This document shows, one piece after another, positions 28,387 to 38,003 of a DNA stretch of 64,000 bases. The notes beneath the pieces were generated by a model. That model worked only from the letters and a program-made list of their open reading frames with translations, made no database searches and was not told the origin of the DNA. Source of the DNA: Phenylobacterium sp. J367 (GTDB lineage Bacteria; Pseudomonadota; Alphaproteobacteria; Caulobacterales; Caulobacteraceae); contig NZ_JAJONA010000001.1 of assembly GCF_024699985.1 (NCBI RefSeq), positions 620,001 to 684,000 on the forward strand. The letters run 5' to 3'. The stretch's first letter is position 1, and the number at the start of each line of letters is the position of its first letter. A program made the translations under genes and the position numbers.

Positions 28387-29117
28387 AGCAGGTCCGGCTG
28401 CTCTGCGGCCTTCGACTTTCCGCGCCGCTTCGGCCTGGCCGGAGCCTCGGCCTTCGGAAGGGCCACCTCGCCGAAGAGGTCGGTGGGCACGGCGTCCGGA
28501 CGATCCTCGGCCCGGCGGCTGAGCAGGAAGAGCGCCGATTCCGACCGCCAGTTCTCCAGGCCCTTCACCGGGTCGATGGCCCGGGCCGGCTTGCCGTTGG
28601 TCAGCGCCGCACAGGCGTCGATCCTGAGGTCCAGGTCCTCGCAGAGGTCGGTGAAGTCGCGCAGGGTGCAGAGGTGGATGTTGGGCGTCGACCACCAGGG
28701 GTCGGGCAGGGCCCGGGTCTCCGGCATCCGGCCCCGCGTCATCAGGGAGAGCCGCATCCGCCAGTGGCCGAAGTTCGGCACCGAGACGATCGCCTGGTCG
28801 GCGATGCGCAGGAGTTCGGAGAGCACGTGCCTCGGCTCGCGCATCTGCTGCAGGGTCTTCGACAGGATGGCGTAGTCGAAGCTGCGGGTCGGGAAGTGGT
28901 CGAGGTCGCGGTCCCCGTCTCCCTGCACCACCGCCAGGCCCTTGGCGAGGCAGGCGGCGACGCCTTCCGGGCTGATCTCCAGCCCCTGGCCGTCCACGCG
29001 CTTCTCGCGGGTCAGCAGCTCCAGCAGCTCACCGTCCTCGCAGCCCACGTCGAGCACCCGCGCGCCGGGGCGCACGAGGCGAAGGATCTCGCGGAAGTCC
29101 TCGCGGATGACCGTCAC
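28383..29117 (-). CDS. metW: MetW, methionine biosynthesis methyltransferase-like partner of MetX
   Basis: 244 residues with a class I methyltransferase fold: motif I '[16 protein letters not shown]' near residue 20, '[10 protein letters not shown]', and '[20 protein letters not shown]', all characteristic of MetW. MetW is paired with MetX in many proteobacteria and is needed for full MetX function. The GTG start overlaps the metX stop (GTGA). A C-terminal tail (about residues 205-244) rich in Lys/Arg/Pro is an extension. Confidence 0.93.
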   Translation of the reverse strand: MTVIREDFREILRLVRPGARVLDVGCEDGELLELLTREKRVDGQGLEISPEGVAACLAKGLAVVQGDGDRDLDHFPTRSFDYAILSKTLQQMREPRHVLSELLRIADQAIVSVPNFGHWRMRLSLMTRGRMPETRALPDPWWSTPNIHLCTLRDFTDLCEDLDLRIDACAALTNGKPARAIDPVKGLENWRSESALFLLSRRAEDRPDAVPTDLFGEVALPKAEAPARPKRRGKSKAAEQPDLL

Positions 29118-30286
29118 GCAAGCCCTCTCGCCTGGGCGGCGGAGCTGATGAAGCCGCGAAGGGTGGCGTCGAGCTGCGGCTCGTCCAGGAAGAAGGCGTC
29201 GTGGCCCTTGTCGGTCTCGATCTCCACGAAGCTGGCCCGGCAGCCGGCGGCGTTGAGCGCGCGCACGATGTCGCGGCTCTCCGCGGTGGAATAGAGCCAG
29301 TCGGACGAGAACGAGAGCACCATGAAGCGCACGCCGCGGGCCTTCTGAAAGGCCTGGGCCAGTATGCCGTCATGGCTGGCCGCGAGGTCGAAGTAGTCGA
29401 GCGCGCGGGTGATGTAGAGGTAGGAATTGGCGTCGAACCGGTCGACGAAGCTGGCCCCCTGGTGGCGGAGGTAGCTCTCCACCTGGAAGTCGGCGTCGAA
29501 GCCCCAGGAGAGGCCGTCGCGGCGCAGTTCGCGGCCGAACTTCCGCTGCAGCGCGGCTTCCGACAGGTAGGTGATGTGCGCCGCCATTCGGGCCACGGCC
29601 AGGCCCTTCGACGGGCTGACGCCGGCCTTCTCGTAGGCGCCGCCCTGCCAGTCGGGGTCGGCCATGATCGCCTGGCGGCCGACCTCGTGGAAGGCGATGT
29701 TCTGGGCCGAGTGGCGGGCGGCCGAAGCGATGCAGACGGCGCTGAACAGCTTCTCCGGATAGTCCGCCGCCCACTGCAGGACCTGCATGCCGCCCATCGA
29801 GCCGCCGACCACGGCGAACAGGGTCTCGATCCCCAGCGCGTCGATCAGCATGGCCTGGGCGCGGACCATGTCGGCGATGGTGATCATCGGGAAGCTCAGA
29901 CCGTAGGGCTCACCCGTCTCCGGGTTCGTGGAGCCAGGGCCGGTGGACCCCATGCAGCCGCCGACCACATTGGTGGCGATGACGAAGTAGCGGTCGGTGT
30001 CGAGGGGCAGGCCGGGGCCGATGACGCGGTCCCACCAGCCGGGCTTGCCGGTGATCGGGTGCGGCGAGGCGGCGTGCTGGTCGCCGGTCAGCGCATGGCA
30101 GACGAGGACGGCGTTGGACTTCGTCTCGTTGAGGACGCCGTAGGTCTTGTAGCCGATCTCCAGCGGGCTGAGCGTCGCGCCGGAATCCAGGCGCAGCGGC
30201 CGGGCGGCGGGGAACTTCCAGGTTCCGCCGCCGGATTCGATGGCCTGGGGCCCGATCGCCGGGCCGGAGGGGGACGCGTCGTCCAT
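29114..30286 (-). CDS. metX: Homoserine O-acyltransferase (MetX, acetyltransferase type)
   Basis: 390 residues, intact. Activates homoserine with an acyl group from acyl-CoA in methionine synthesis; cytoplasmic. The alpha/beta-hydrolase nucleophile lies in '[15 protein letters not shown]', the oxyanion/substrate segment in '[13 protein letters not shown]', and the late Asp and His in '[11 protein letters not shown]' and '[10 protein letters not shown]'. Acetyl versus succinyl preference cannot be settled by sequence reading alone. Upstream, a perfect TTGACA on the minus strand (30316-30321) may be its -35. I looked for a SAM-II riboswitch in the 93-bp leader and saw none. Confidence 0.94.
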   Translation of the reverse strand: MDDASPSGPAIGPQAIESGGGTWKFPAARPLRLDSGATLSPLEIGYKTYGVLNETKSNAVLVCHALTGDQHAASPHPITGKPGWWDRVIGPGLPLDTDRYFVIATNVVGGCMGSTGPGSTNPETGEPYGLSFPMITIADMVRAQAMLIDALGIETLFAVVGGSMGGMQVLQWAADYPEKLFSAVCIASAARHSAQNIAFHEVGRQAIMADPDWQGGAYEKAGVSPSKGLAVARMAAHITYLSEAALQRKFGRELRRDGLSWGFDADFQVESYLRHQGASFVDRFDANSYLYITRALDYFDLAASHDGILAQAFQKARGVRFMVLSFSSDWLYSTAESRDIVRALNAAGCRASFVEIETDKGHDAFFLDEPQLDATLRGFISSAAQARGLA

Positions 30287-30379
30287 GAGCTTTCAAGAGG
30301 GCGAACCCCTACCCCTGTCAATGGCTTCGCAGGCGAGCGTCCGTCCGCTATGGGGTCGGGCCAAGGACTTCGAATCTTC

Positions 30380-30876
30380 ATGGAACGCCTGATCCTTCTC
30401 CGGCACGGCAAGGCCGAACCGGACTCCACGAGCGGCGACGACTTCGACCGCCGGCTGGCGCCGCGCGGTCAGCGGGAGTCCGCGGCCATGGGCGAGCACC
30501 TGGCCGACCTCGGGATGACGCCCGACGTGGCGTTGGTCTCGCCGTCGGCGCGGACGCGGGAGACCTGGGGCCAGGCCGAGACGCACTTCCCGGGCGCGCA
30601 GGCGCACTTCGACAAGGAACTCTACCTCGCCGACGCGGGGACGATCCGGCAGGCCGCCGAGAAGGTCGGGCGGGAGCACCGGACGGTGATGGTCGTGGGC
30701 CACAACCCGGGCCTCCAGGAGCTGGCGGTCGAGCTTCTGCAGCAGGGCGGGTGCGAGCCGCTGCTGGTCGCCCGGGCCGCACGGCACTTCCGCCGGCGGC
30801 GGCGGCGGTCTTCCTGATCGACGACAACGGCCGCCCGGCCTTCGACGGCCTGTTCTACCCCGACGGCCGGGCGTGA
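30380..30876 (+). CDS. SixA-like phosphohistidine phosphatase, frameshifted
   Basis: Histidine phosphatase superfamily, about 165 residues: 'RLILLRHGKAEPDS' carries the catalytic RHG, 'LVSPSARTRETW' the second Arg, and 'VMVVGHNPGLQEL' the late GHNP His, the SixA pattern. SixA removes phosphate from phosphohistidine in phosphorelays or PTS proteins. A missing C near 30790 breaks the frame; adding it restores 'FPPAAAAVFLIDDNGRPAFDG' and a stop coupled to the next GTG start. Confidence 0.85.
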
Positions 30877-31202
30877 GGATCTACAAGATCCTTTCCCGCG
30901 CGGAGTGGACGGCGGCGGAGGCGGCCGGCCGCTTCCAGGGCTCCGCGGTCGACCTCAAGGACGGCTACATCCACTTCTCCACCGCCGCCCAGGCCCAGGA
31001 GACGGCGAGGCGCCACTTCGCCGGCCAGACTGACCTGGTCGTCCTGGAGATCGAGGCCGACGACCTCGGGCCCGCGCTCCGCTGGGAGGCGTCGCGCGGC
31101 GGCGACCTCTTCCCGCACCTCTACGGCCCGCTGGAGACGGCCCGCGTCCTGAGCGTCGCCGAGGCGCCGCTCGGGCCCGACGGCGCGCCGGTGATCGGGT
31201 GA
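30873..31202 (+). CDS. DUF952 domain protein
   Basis: 109 residues: '[20 protein letters not shown]', '[19 protein letters not shown]', '[18 protein letters not shown]'. This is the complete DUF952 pattern, including the GYIHFST and PHLYG signatures. Its biochemical role is unknown. GTG start overlapping the preceding stop, and its own stop overlaps the pyrD start, so the three genes form one transcription unit. Confidence 0.88.
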   Translation: MRIYKILSRAEWTAAEAAGRFQGSAVDLKDGYIHFSTAAQAQETARRHFAGQTDLVVLEIEADDLGPALRWEASRGGDLFPHLYGPLETARVLSVAEAPLGPDGAPVIG

Positions 31203-32242
31203 GCTTCGTCCATGCCCTGGCCACCCGGGCCCTCCGCGGGCTCGATCCCGAGGACGCCCACGGGCTCGCGATCCAGGCGCTGAAGGCCGGCCTCGGCCCG
31301 GTCGCCGGCAGGGACGACCCGATCCTGGCCACCGAACTCTGCGGCCTGAAGCTGTCCAATCCGGTGGGCCTGGCGCCCGGCTTCGACAAGAACGCCGAGG
31401 CGTTCGGTCCCATGCTGCGCGCCGGCTTCGGCTTCGTGGAGTGCGGGACGGTCACCCCCTGCCCCAGGCCGGCAACCCTCGGCCCAGGCTCTTCCGGCTG
31501 AGCGAGGACCGGGCGGTGATCAACCGCATGGGCTTCAACAACGATGGCCTGGACGCCTTCGCCGCCCGCCTCTCACGGCCGGTCCGGGGCGTGGTGGGCG
31601 CGAACATCGGCGCCAACAAGGACTCCGAGGACCGGGTCGGCGACTATGTGACCGGGCTCAGGCGCCTCTGGGGGGATGGCGAGCTACTTCACCATCAACA
31701 TCTCCTCGCCGAACACGCCGGGGCTCCGGGCCCTGCAGACCCGGGCGGCGCTGGACGAGCTGCTGGGCCGCCTCGCCGAGGCCCGCGACGCGCTTCCGGC
31801 CGAGGGCCTCGTCCCCATGTTCCTGAAGGTCGCGCCGGACCTGGCGGACGGCGAGGCCGAGGCGATCACCGACTGCGTCGTGGCCCACGGGCTTTCCGGG
31901 ATCATCGTCTCCAACACGACGGTGAGCCGGCCGGCCCTGAAGTCCCGCTTCCGCGACGAGGCGGGCGGGCTTTCCGGCGCGCCGCTGACCGGGCTCTCCA
32001 CCATGATGCTCGGCCGGTTCGCCGAGATCGCGCAGGGCCGTGTGACGCTGATCGGGGTCGGCGGGATCGGCTCGGGCGCCGAGGCCTACGCCAAGATCCG
32101 CGCCGGCGCGTCCGCCGTGCAGCTCTATTCCGCCCTGGTCTTCGAGGGCCCGGGCCTGGTCGGCCGGATCAAGCGCGAGCTGGCCGAACGCCTGCGCGCC
32201 GACGGTTTTCGCGCGTTGGGTGAAGCGGTGGGCGCGAATTAG
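31199..32242 (+). CDS. pyrD: Dihydroorotate dehydrogenase (quinone), class 2, two frameshifts
   Basis: FMN enzyme oxidising dihydroorotate to orotate with quinone in pyrimidine synthesis, at the inner membrane. Seen: N-terminal helix '[19 protein letters not shown]', '[20 protein letters not shown]', '[14 protein letters not shown]', catalytic-Ser region '[17 protein letters not shown]', 'VSNTTVSRP' and FMN-phosphate site '[14 protein letters not shown]'. The frame breaks at a run of five Cs near 31456 and six Gs near 31671, and each needs one base removed. As pyrD is normally essential, these are almost certainly sequence errors. About 346 residues reconstructed, normal length. Confidence 0.93.
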
Positions 32243-32316
32243 CCATTTCGCTATGAGGCTCTGCTTTAGGGGACCCTGCGTTGCCCAAGGCTGTTCTGTG
32301 ATTTAACGGGAGTGTC

Positions 32317-33805
32317 ATGGCGGACGCGCCCACGTCGCAGGAACTTCCCCCGCCGCCGAGGGCGCCGACTTTTCTGGCCGGGCGGACTCTCGGCCCGCCT
32401 GCTGACGCTCACCATCCTGTTCGTGGCGGCCGGCGGCATGATGGCGCTCCCGCCCGCGCTCGCCGCCTACCAGGAAAGCTGGCTGCTCGACCGGGTCCGC
32501 GCCGCCGAGACCATCTCCCGGATCTCCGACATCGCGCCCGAGCGCATGACGCTGCGCCAGCGGGAACAGCTCCTCCAGGGCGCCGGCGTCGAGTGGGTCG
32601 CGATCTCCACCGAGGACGTAGGCCTGCGGCTCGTGCTGCAGGGCGCAAGGCGGCCGGAACGGCCCTATCTCGTGGACCTGCGCCAGCAGGGGCCCGCGTC
32701 CTGGCTCGGCGGGCCGTTCAACACCCTGTTCGGCGGCGACGGCCGCTATGTCCGTGTGCGGGCCGAGCCGCGGTTCATCCAGGCCGACTATGTGGAGGTC
32801 GTCGCCCCCGACGCCGAGCTGAAGCAGGAGCTCTGGGGCTACCTCTGGCGAGTCGTAATCATCGTGGCCTTCGTCTCGGGCCTGGCCGGCGTGCTGGTCT
32901 ATCTGTCGCTGAACCTGTTCCTCGTGCGGCCCATGCAGAAGATCACCCACGCCATGGAGCGGTTCCGCGCCGACCCCGAGGACCCCGCCGCGAAGATCGA
33001 GCTCTCGGGCCGCCGGGACGAGATCGGCCGCGCCGAGGCCGAGCTCGACCGCATGCAGGCAGACCTGCGCGCCGCGCTGAACTCGCGCGCCCGGCTGGCG
33101 GCGCTGGGCGAGGCGGTGGCCAAGATCAACCACGACCTCAGGAACATGCTGACCAGCGCCCAGATCGCGTCGGAACGGCTGGCGGCGCTGAAGGACCCCA
33201 AGGTCAGCCAGGCCCTGCCCCGGCTCGAGCGCGCCCTGGACCGGGCAGTGAAGCTGGCGACCGACGTGCTGGCCTACGGCAAGACCCAGGAGGCGGCGCC
33301 CGAGCCCCGCGCCCTGCCCCTGGCGCCCGCCGTGGAAGCCGCCGCGGAAGAGGCCCGGCTGTCGGACGAGGGCGTGCGCCTGGTCAACGAGGTGGGTAAG
33401 GCCGAGCAGGTGATCGCCGACCCCGACCAGCTCCACCGGATCCTGGTCAACCTGCTGCGCAACGCCCGCGAGGCCATCGAGCACCAGGAAGGCCGCAAGG
33501 CGGCGGGCCGCATCCGCGTCAGCCTGGTCCAGGCCGAGGCCGCCAGCCTCGTGCGGATCGCCGACAACGGACCCGGCGTGCCGGAGCGGATGCGCGAGCG
33601 GATGTTCCAGCCGTTCTCCGGTTCGGCACGGCCGGAGGGCGCGGGCCTCGGCCTGGCCATTGCCCGCGAGCTGGCCCAGGGCCACGGCGGCGACGTCGAC
33701 CTGATCGAGACCGGTCTGGCGGGCTCCACCTTCGAGCTGCGCCTGCCCGGCGCCCCGCCGCCGGCCGTGGCGCCCCGTTCCCGGACGGCGAAGAAGCCTC
33801 AGTAG
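32317..33805 (+). CDS. Sensor histidine kinase with HAMP domain, N-terminal frameshift
   Basis: About 496 residues, inner membrane. TM1 'LLTLTILFVAAGGMMALPPA', periplasmic sensor of about 130 residues, TM2 'VVIIVAFVSGLAGVLVYLSL', HAMP, then the dimerisation box 'LAALGEAVAKINHDLRNMLT' with the phosphorylated His, and an ATPase with N box 'LHRILVNLLRNAREAIE', G1 'IADNGPGVP' and G2 'GAGLGLAIAREL'. A frameshift near 32382 separates the first 20 codons from TM1. No cognate regulator gene is adjacent; the lone receiver at 27112 is a possible partner only by proximity. Confidence 0.88.
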
Positions 33806-35544
33806 CCGAGGGCGACGCCCTCGCGCCGGGGATCGGCCCCGCCCCGAAGCGAGCCGTCCGGCAGCCGTTCGATGCCGTGCAGGCCCGAGCCTTCGGCCCC
33901 GGCGCCCGACCTGAGCTGCACCCCCTTGGCGGCCAGGCCATCGCGGACGCCGGGGGCGAACTTGTCCACCTCGGCGGCGTAGAAGGTCCCCGACGCGATC
34001 AGGTTGGGCAGCGCCAGGGCGTCCTGCATCGGCAGCTTCCAGTCGAGCGTCGCGGTCAGGGCCTTGAGATTGTAGGCGAGGATCGCCGGGCCGCCGGGCG
34101 AGCCGACGGCGGCCACGAACCGGCCCTGGCGGTCGAGCACCACGGCGGGCGCCATGGACGAGCGCGGCCGCTTGCCGCCGGCCACCGCATTGGCCGCCGG
34201 CGCGCCGTCGGTGTTCGCGGGCGCGAACGAGAAGTCGGTGAGCTGGTTGTTGAGGAAGAAGCCCCCGACCATCCGGCCCGAGCCGAAGATGCTCTCGACC
34301 GTCGTGGTCATGGAGACCGCGTTGCCTTCCGCGTCCACGACGGCGAAATGGGTGGTGCCGGCGACCTCCTTCGTGGCGTCGGGCGCCCGCACGCCCGCGC
34401 CGCGCGGATTGCCGGGCGGCGGCGCGGGCCCCGCCTGGTCGGGGTTGATCAGCTTCGCGCGGGCATCGAGGTAGGCCGGGTCCAGCAGACCCTCGACCGG
34501 CACGTCCACGAAGGCCGGGTCGCCCATGTAGCGGTCACGGTCGGCGTACATCAGCCGGCTCGCCTGGCTGAACAGGTACCAGCCCTGGACAGTGTCCGGC
34601 CCGTGGGCGGCGATGTCGGTGCGTTCCAGAAGGCCGAGGCCCTCCAGCACCGCGGGCCCGCCGGACGGGGCGTTCGGCGTGCAGACCACATAGACCCGGA
34701 ACGGCCGGCAGAGCGCGGCGCCCTTGCGGGGCCTGTAGGCCCGCATGTCGGCCAGGGTCATGGCCCCGGGCTTGTCGCCCTCGCGCACCTTGGCGACGAT
34801 CGCCTCGGCGATCGAACCTTCGAGGAGGGCTTTCGGCCCCTCGGCAGCGATCTTCCGGACCGTCTCGGCGTAGGCCGGATTGCGGAAGGTGTCGCCGGGC
34901 TTGATCCGGGTCCCGTCGGGCTTGGTGAAATAGGCGGCAGCGTCGGCGGTGCGGGCCTGGGCCGAGCGTCCGTTCGCCGCCTCGCCCATGCGCCGGGGCA
35001 CCACGAAGCCCTGGTCGGCCAGGCGCTCGGCCTCCGCGAACAGCCGGTTCCAGGGAAGCCTGCCGTGATCGGCCTGGGCCATGGCCAGCATGGCGACGGC
35101 GCCCGGCACGCCGGTGGAGCGGCCGGACAGGATCGCCTCGATCCGGTTCATCGGCTTGCCGTCGGCGCCCAGGAACAGCTCGGGCGTGGCGGCCTTGGGC
35201 GCCGTCTCGCGGCCGTCGTAGGCGGTCACCGTCTTCGTGCGGGCGTCGTAGTAGGTCATGAAGGCGCCGCCGCCGAGGCCCGAGCTCTGCGGCTCCACGA
35301 GGCCCAGCACCGCCTGCACGGCGACCGCGGCGTCCACCGCCGAGCCGCCCTCGCGCAGCACCTTGAGGCCCGCCTCCACCGCCATGGGATTGGCGGCGGC
35401 GACCATGGCGTGGGCGGCGGTCCCCTCGGTCGTGGGCAGGTCCGCGGCCGGCGCCGGCGGCGGGGGAGCGGTGGCGGAGGTGGTGTTGCAGGCGGCAAGG
35501 AGCCCGGCGAGGGCGACGGCGGTGAGACGCTTGACGATCGGCAC
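33799..35544 (-). CDS. ggt: Gamma-glutamyltransferase (lipoprotein signal)
   Basis: About 581 residues. Cleaves the gamma-glutamyl bond of glutathione in the periplasm after self-processing. Seen: lipobox 'LAGLLAACNTTS', 'MVAAANPMAVEAGLKVLREG' and 'GGAFMTYYDARTKTVTAYDG' of the large subunit. The processing/catalytic Thr is in 'GTTHFAVVDAEGNAVSMTTT', and 'RPRSSMAPAVVL' and 'GSPGGPAILAYNL' follow. The GTG start before PIVKRLTAVAL was chosen because it gives the signal peptide; the longer in-frame ORF to 35793 runs through the start of the divergent peptidase gene. The 3' end overlaps the kinase gene by 7 bp. Confidence 0.92.
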   Translation of the reverse strand: MPIVKRLTAVALAGLLAACNTTSATAPPPPAPAADLPTTEGTAAHAMVAAANPMAVEAGLKVLREGGSAVDAAVAVQAVLGLVEPQSSGLGGGAFMTYYDARTKTVTAYDGRETAPKAATPELFLGADGKPMNRIEAILSGRSTGVPGAVAMLAMAQADHGRLPWNRLFAEAERLADQGFVVPRRMGEAANGRSAQARTADAAAYFTKPDGTRIKPGDTFRNPAYAETVRKIAAEGPKALLEGSIAEAIVAKVREGDKPGAMTLADMRAYRPRKGAALCRPFRVYVVCTPNAPSGGPAVLEGLGLLERTDIAAHGPDTVQGWYLFSQASRLMYADRDRYMGDPAFVDVPVEGLLDPAYLDARAKLINPDQAGPAPPPGNPRGAGVRAPDATKEVAGTTHFAVVDAEGNAVSMTTTVESIFGSGRMVGGFFLNNQLTDFSFAPANTDGAPAANAVAGGKRPRSSMAPAVVLDRQGRFVAAVGSPGGPAILAYNLKALTATLDWKLPMQDALALPNLIASGTFYAAEVDKFAPGVRDGLAAKGVQLRSGAGAEGSGLHGIERLPDGSLRGGADPRREGVALGY

Positions 35545-35632
35545 TGGCGGGCGGGCTCCGGGGTCTGAGGGGCCACCTTTACGGTGCGCGTGCGTGGACA
35601 ACAAACGCCAAGGCGTGCGAGCCCTTGATCCC

Positions 35633-36656
35633 ATGCAGACTCCCGGTCCCGGCGCCCGCAACCTGATCACCGACGTCCCCGGCCTGAAGGTGGGGCAGGC
35701 GGAAGACGTCCGCGTCCGGACGGGCGTGACCGTGATCCTGCCGGACGAGCGCGCGGTCTGCGCCGTCGATGTGCGCGGCGGCGCGCCCGGCACGCGTGAG
35801 ACCGATGCGCTGGCGCCGGAGAACCTGGTGGACGCTGTGGACGCCGTGGTGCTTTCCGGCGGCTCGTCCTACGGCCTGGCGGCGGCGGACGGCGTGGTCG
35901 CCTGGCTGGGCGCCCGGGGCCGCGGCTATGGCCTCTCGCCCGACCCGGCCGTGCCGCCCTCCCCGGTGGTCCCGGCGGCGATCCTGTTCGACATGGCCAA
36001 CGGCGGCGACAAGGCCTGGGGCGAGAGCCCGCCGCACCGGGCGCTGGGCCGCGCGGCGGTGGCGGCGGCCGCCGAGGATTTCGCACTGGGCACGGCCGGC
36101 GCGGGCTACGGCGCCATGGCGGGCGCCCTGAAGGGCGGGGTGGGCTCGGCCTCCATCGTCAGCCACGACGGCTATACGGTGGGCGCGCTCGCGGCGGTGA
36201 ACAGCTTCGGCTCGGCGGTGGCGCCCGGCGGACGGACGTTCTGGGCGGCGCCCCTACGAGATCGGCCAGGAATTCGGCGGCCTGGGTCCGGGCGGGCTTG
36301 TCGCGCCGCCTGAGGACTGGGGCCTCGCCAAGGCGCCGGGGAGCTTGCGCAACACCACCATCGCCTGTGTGGCCACCGACGCGGCGCTGACGCCGGCCCA
36401 GGCCAGGCGGCTGGCGGTCATGGCCCAGGACGGGCTGGCCCGCGCCATCCGGCCGATCCACGCCATGTTCGACGGCGACGTGGTCTTCGCACTCTCGACC
36501 GGCGCGAGGCCGCTCGCCGAGCCCGCCAACTTCACCCTCACCCGCCTGGGCGCGCTGGCCGCCGATGCGCTCGCCCGGGCGGTCGCCCGGGGCGTCTACG
36601 AAGCCACGGCCTGGCCGGGCGCGGAGGTCCCCTGCTGGCGCGATCTGCCGGCCTGA
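35633..36656 (+). CDS. P1/DmpA family (S58) aminopeptidase, frameshifted
   Basis: About 340 residues. An N-terminal nucleophile enzyme that splits itself and then removes N-terminal residues, often D-amino acids or beta-peptides. Seen: 'NLITDVPGLKVGQAEDVRVR', 'DAVVLSGGSSYGLAAADGVV', 'GSAVAPGGRTFWAAP', and the self-cleavage/nucleophile region 'LRNTTIACVATDAALT'. An extra C in a run of four near 36253 breaks the frame; without it the protein reads 'WAAPYEIGQEFGGLGP'. It is the last chromosomal gene before the tRNA. Confidence 0.87.
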
Positions 36657-36741
36657 GGCCGTGCGCCAAAAGGCGCCGGAAGGGGGGTTGCGCTTTCGAT
36701 CCGCCCTGACTAGGTTCCGCGCCCTCGCCGTAAGGCAATGC

Positions 36742-36818
36742 GCGCCCGTAGCTCAGCTGGATAGAGCATCAGACTACGAATCTGAGGGTCGGACGTTCGA
36801 ATCGTTCCGGGCGCGCCA
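36742..36818 (+). tRNA. tRNA-Arg (anticodon ACG)
   Basis: 77 nt cloverleaf. The acceptor arm GCGCCCG pairs with CGGGCGC, the D arm contains 'agctcagctggatagagc', and the anticodon ACG at 36776-36778 lies in a 7-nt loop between paired cagac/tctg-type arms. The T arm has TTCGAAT and CCA is encoded. The mobile element appears to start directly after it, so its 3' end is a candidate integration site. Confidence 0.97.
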
Positions 36819-36863
36819 TTTTCTCTAGCAAAACCAGGCGTTAGGGGCTGGCTGTGACGTCCG

Positions 36864-36905
36864 CCCCAACCTAGGAAGCCCTTTAGGTTGGGGTTTAGGT
36901 TGGGG
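36864..36905. repeat. Inverted repeat with duplicated right arm next to tRNA-Arg
   Basis: CCCCAACCTA (36864-36873) is the exact reverse complement of TAGGTTGGGG, which occurs twice in tandem at 36884-36893 and 36896-36905 (12-bp period). The left arm could pair with either right arm, or the copies could be protein-binding sites of an attachment region. It lies 45 bp after the tRNA end. Confidence 0.75.
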
Positions 36906-37010
36906 TTTGAGCGGAAACGGCAGGAGAACGCCGCCGTTCTCACGCTGTGACTGGCGGATATTCGCTGCAGTTCGAGGTCGGCGCGGCCTACTTGCGGCGC
37001 ACTGAGGAGG

Positions 37011-37487
37011 CTAGGTGCAGTCGGCGCAGGCTCCGTGCACCTCCATTATGACCCGCGTGGGCGTGAAGCCGCGTCGGTTCGCCGCCGAAGCCACGATGGT
37101 CTCGATCCCGGCATCAAGTTCTTCCGCCCGGCCGCAGCAATCGCAGATCAGGAACTGCGCGGTGTGAGCGTGGCCCTCTACGTTGCAGGCGAGGAACGCA
37201 TTCAGGCTCTCGATGCGATGGATCAGCCCATGCGCGGCGAGGAAATCAAGGGCCCGGTAGATTGTCGGAGGCTTGGCTGCAGTCTCACCTGCATCCGCAT
37301 ATCCAGCGATTAGGTCGTAGGCCTTGACTGGCCGGCCCGCCCTGATGAGGAGCTCGTAAGTGCGTCGGCGGGAAGCCGTCCAGCGTTCACCTGCCGCAAC
37401 GCATTTGTGTTCGGCCGCTGCCACCGCCTTCGCGACCGCCCCCGTCGCCGGCTCGGCTCCGCGTACATGGGAACAAGACATGGTCAT
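37011..37487 (-). CDS. zur: Fur family regulator, Zur-like
   Basis: 158 residues. Winged helix 'RWTASRRRTYELLIRAGRPV' and 'KPPTIYRALDFLAAHGLIHR'. The metal-binding half has 'CNVEGHAHTAQFLICDCCGR' (His-rich plus CxxC) and the last Cys pair 'CADC', the Zur layout. Zur normally represses zinc uptake genes; here it is coupled (ATGA) to a MerR-type gene upstream of metal efflux genes, so it may be local to the element. The N-terminus carries an extra Cys and His. Zn preference is inferred. Confidence 0.82.
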   Translation of the reverse strand: MTMSCSHVRGAEPATGAVAKAVAAAEHKCVAAGERWTASRRRTYELLIRAGRPVKAYDLIAGYADAGETAAKPPTIYRALDFLAAHGLIHRIESLNAFLACNVEGHAHTAQFLICDCCGRAEELDAGIETIVASAANRRGFTPTRVIMEVHGACADCT

Positions 37488-37930
37488 ACCGGCGCCATCC
37501 GCTCAGGCGCTGCGTGGTCATGCTGGCAGAGGCTGTGGTCAGCCAGAGTTTCGATCACACGGCATTCGGCGGCCTGTCCTTGGCAGCCTGCGTCCACCAT
37601 GCGCTGCAGTTCGGCTCGCAGCGCCTGAAGCTTCGCGATCTTGGCCTCCACCGCCGTCAGTTGATCCTGCGCCAGGGCGTTGGCGTCGTCACATGCACGA
37701 TCCGGATGGTCGGAGAGGTCGAGAAGGATGCGGATCGCCTCTATGGGAAAGCCGAGCTGGCGGGCGTGTTTGATGAAGGCGAGGCGGCGGACGGCCTTGT
37801 CGTCGTACACGCGACGATCGCTCTCGGTCCTCTTAGGTTCCGGCAGTAGCCCGATCTGCTCGTAGAAGCGGATCGTCGGGACCTTCACGTCCGTGGCCTT
37901 GGCGAGCTTCCCAATGGTGTGCGCCGGCAT
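37484..37930 (-). CDS. MerR family metal-responsive regulator (CadR/ZntR-like)
   Basis: 148 residues. N-terminal MerR HTH: 'IGKLAKATDVKVPTIRFYEQ' and 'RRVYDDKAVRRLAFIKHARQ'. A dimerisation helix follows, and the C-terminus has metal-ligand Cys and His ('CQGQAAECRVIETLADHSLC', then HDH). The family twists DNA between a long-spaced -35/-10 on metal binding. Its cognate dyad is the inverted repeat 40 bp upstream of its start, and a second copy is 8 kb away. The start at MPAHTIGKLA was preferred over a longer in-frame option. The metal could be Cd, Zn or Pb. Confidence 0.85.
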   Translation of the reverse strand: MPAHTIGKLAKATDVKVPTIRFYEQIGLLPEPKRTESDRRVYDDKAVRRLAFIKHARQLGFPIEAIRILLDLSDHPDRACDDANALAQDQLTAVEAKIAKLQALRAELQRMVDAGCQGQAAECRVIETLADHSLCQHDHAAPERMAPV

Positions 37931-37966
37931 TCGTGGTCTCCGCTGCTGACTCCGCAAAATAGGCTC

Positions 37967-37997
37967 TTGATCCTCTAGCGGCTAGAGGATGCACATT
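37967..37997 (+). promoter_or_regulatory. MerR-type operator/promoter of the CDF transporter gene
   Basis: Perfect 9-bp inverted repeat ATCCTCTAG-CGG-CTAGAGGAT at 37970-37990. It lies between a -35-like TTGATC (37967-37972) and a weak -10-like CACATT 19 bp further on, the classic MerR arrangement. It lies between the divergent merR and CDF genes. If this -10 is right, transcription would start close to the transporter ATG, giving a nearly leaderless mRNA. Confidence 0.8.
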
Positions 37998-38003
37998 CGC
38001 CTT

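Noticed and set aside
30287..30379. SAM-II riboswitch before metX
   Set aside because: The 93-bp leader was read on the minus strand and lacks the conserved SAM-II pseudoknot blocks; only a TTGACA-like element stands out.
33799..35793. Longer 664-codon version of gamma-glutamyltransferase
   Set aside because: The extension runs through the start of the divergent peptidase gene and would bury the lipoprotein signal peptide.
36710..36943. 77-codon minus-strand frame containing 'GTIRTSDPQIRSLMLYPAELRAR'
   Set aside because: This is the well-known artefact of translating the antisense of a tRNA gene.
36819..37010. Integrase gene next to the tRNA
   Set aside because: Both strands were checked in this 192-bp gap and beyond; no tyrosine or serine recombinase motif is visible in the window.
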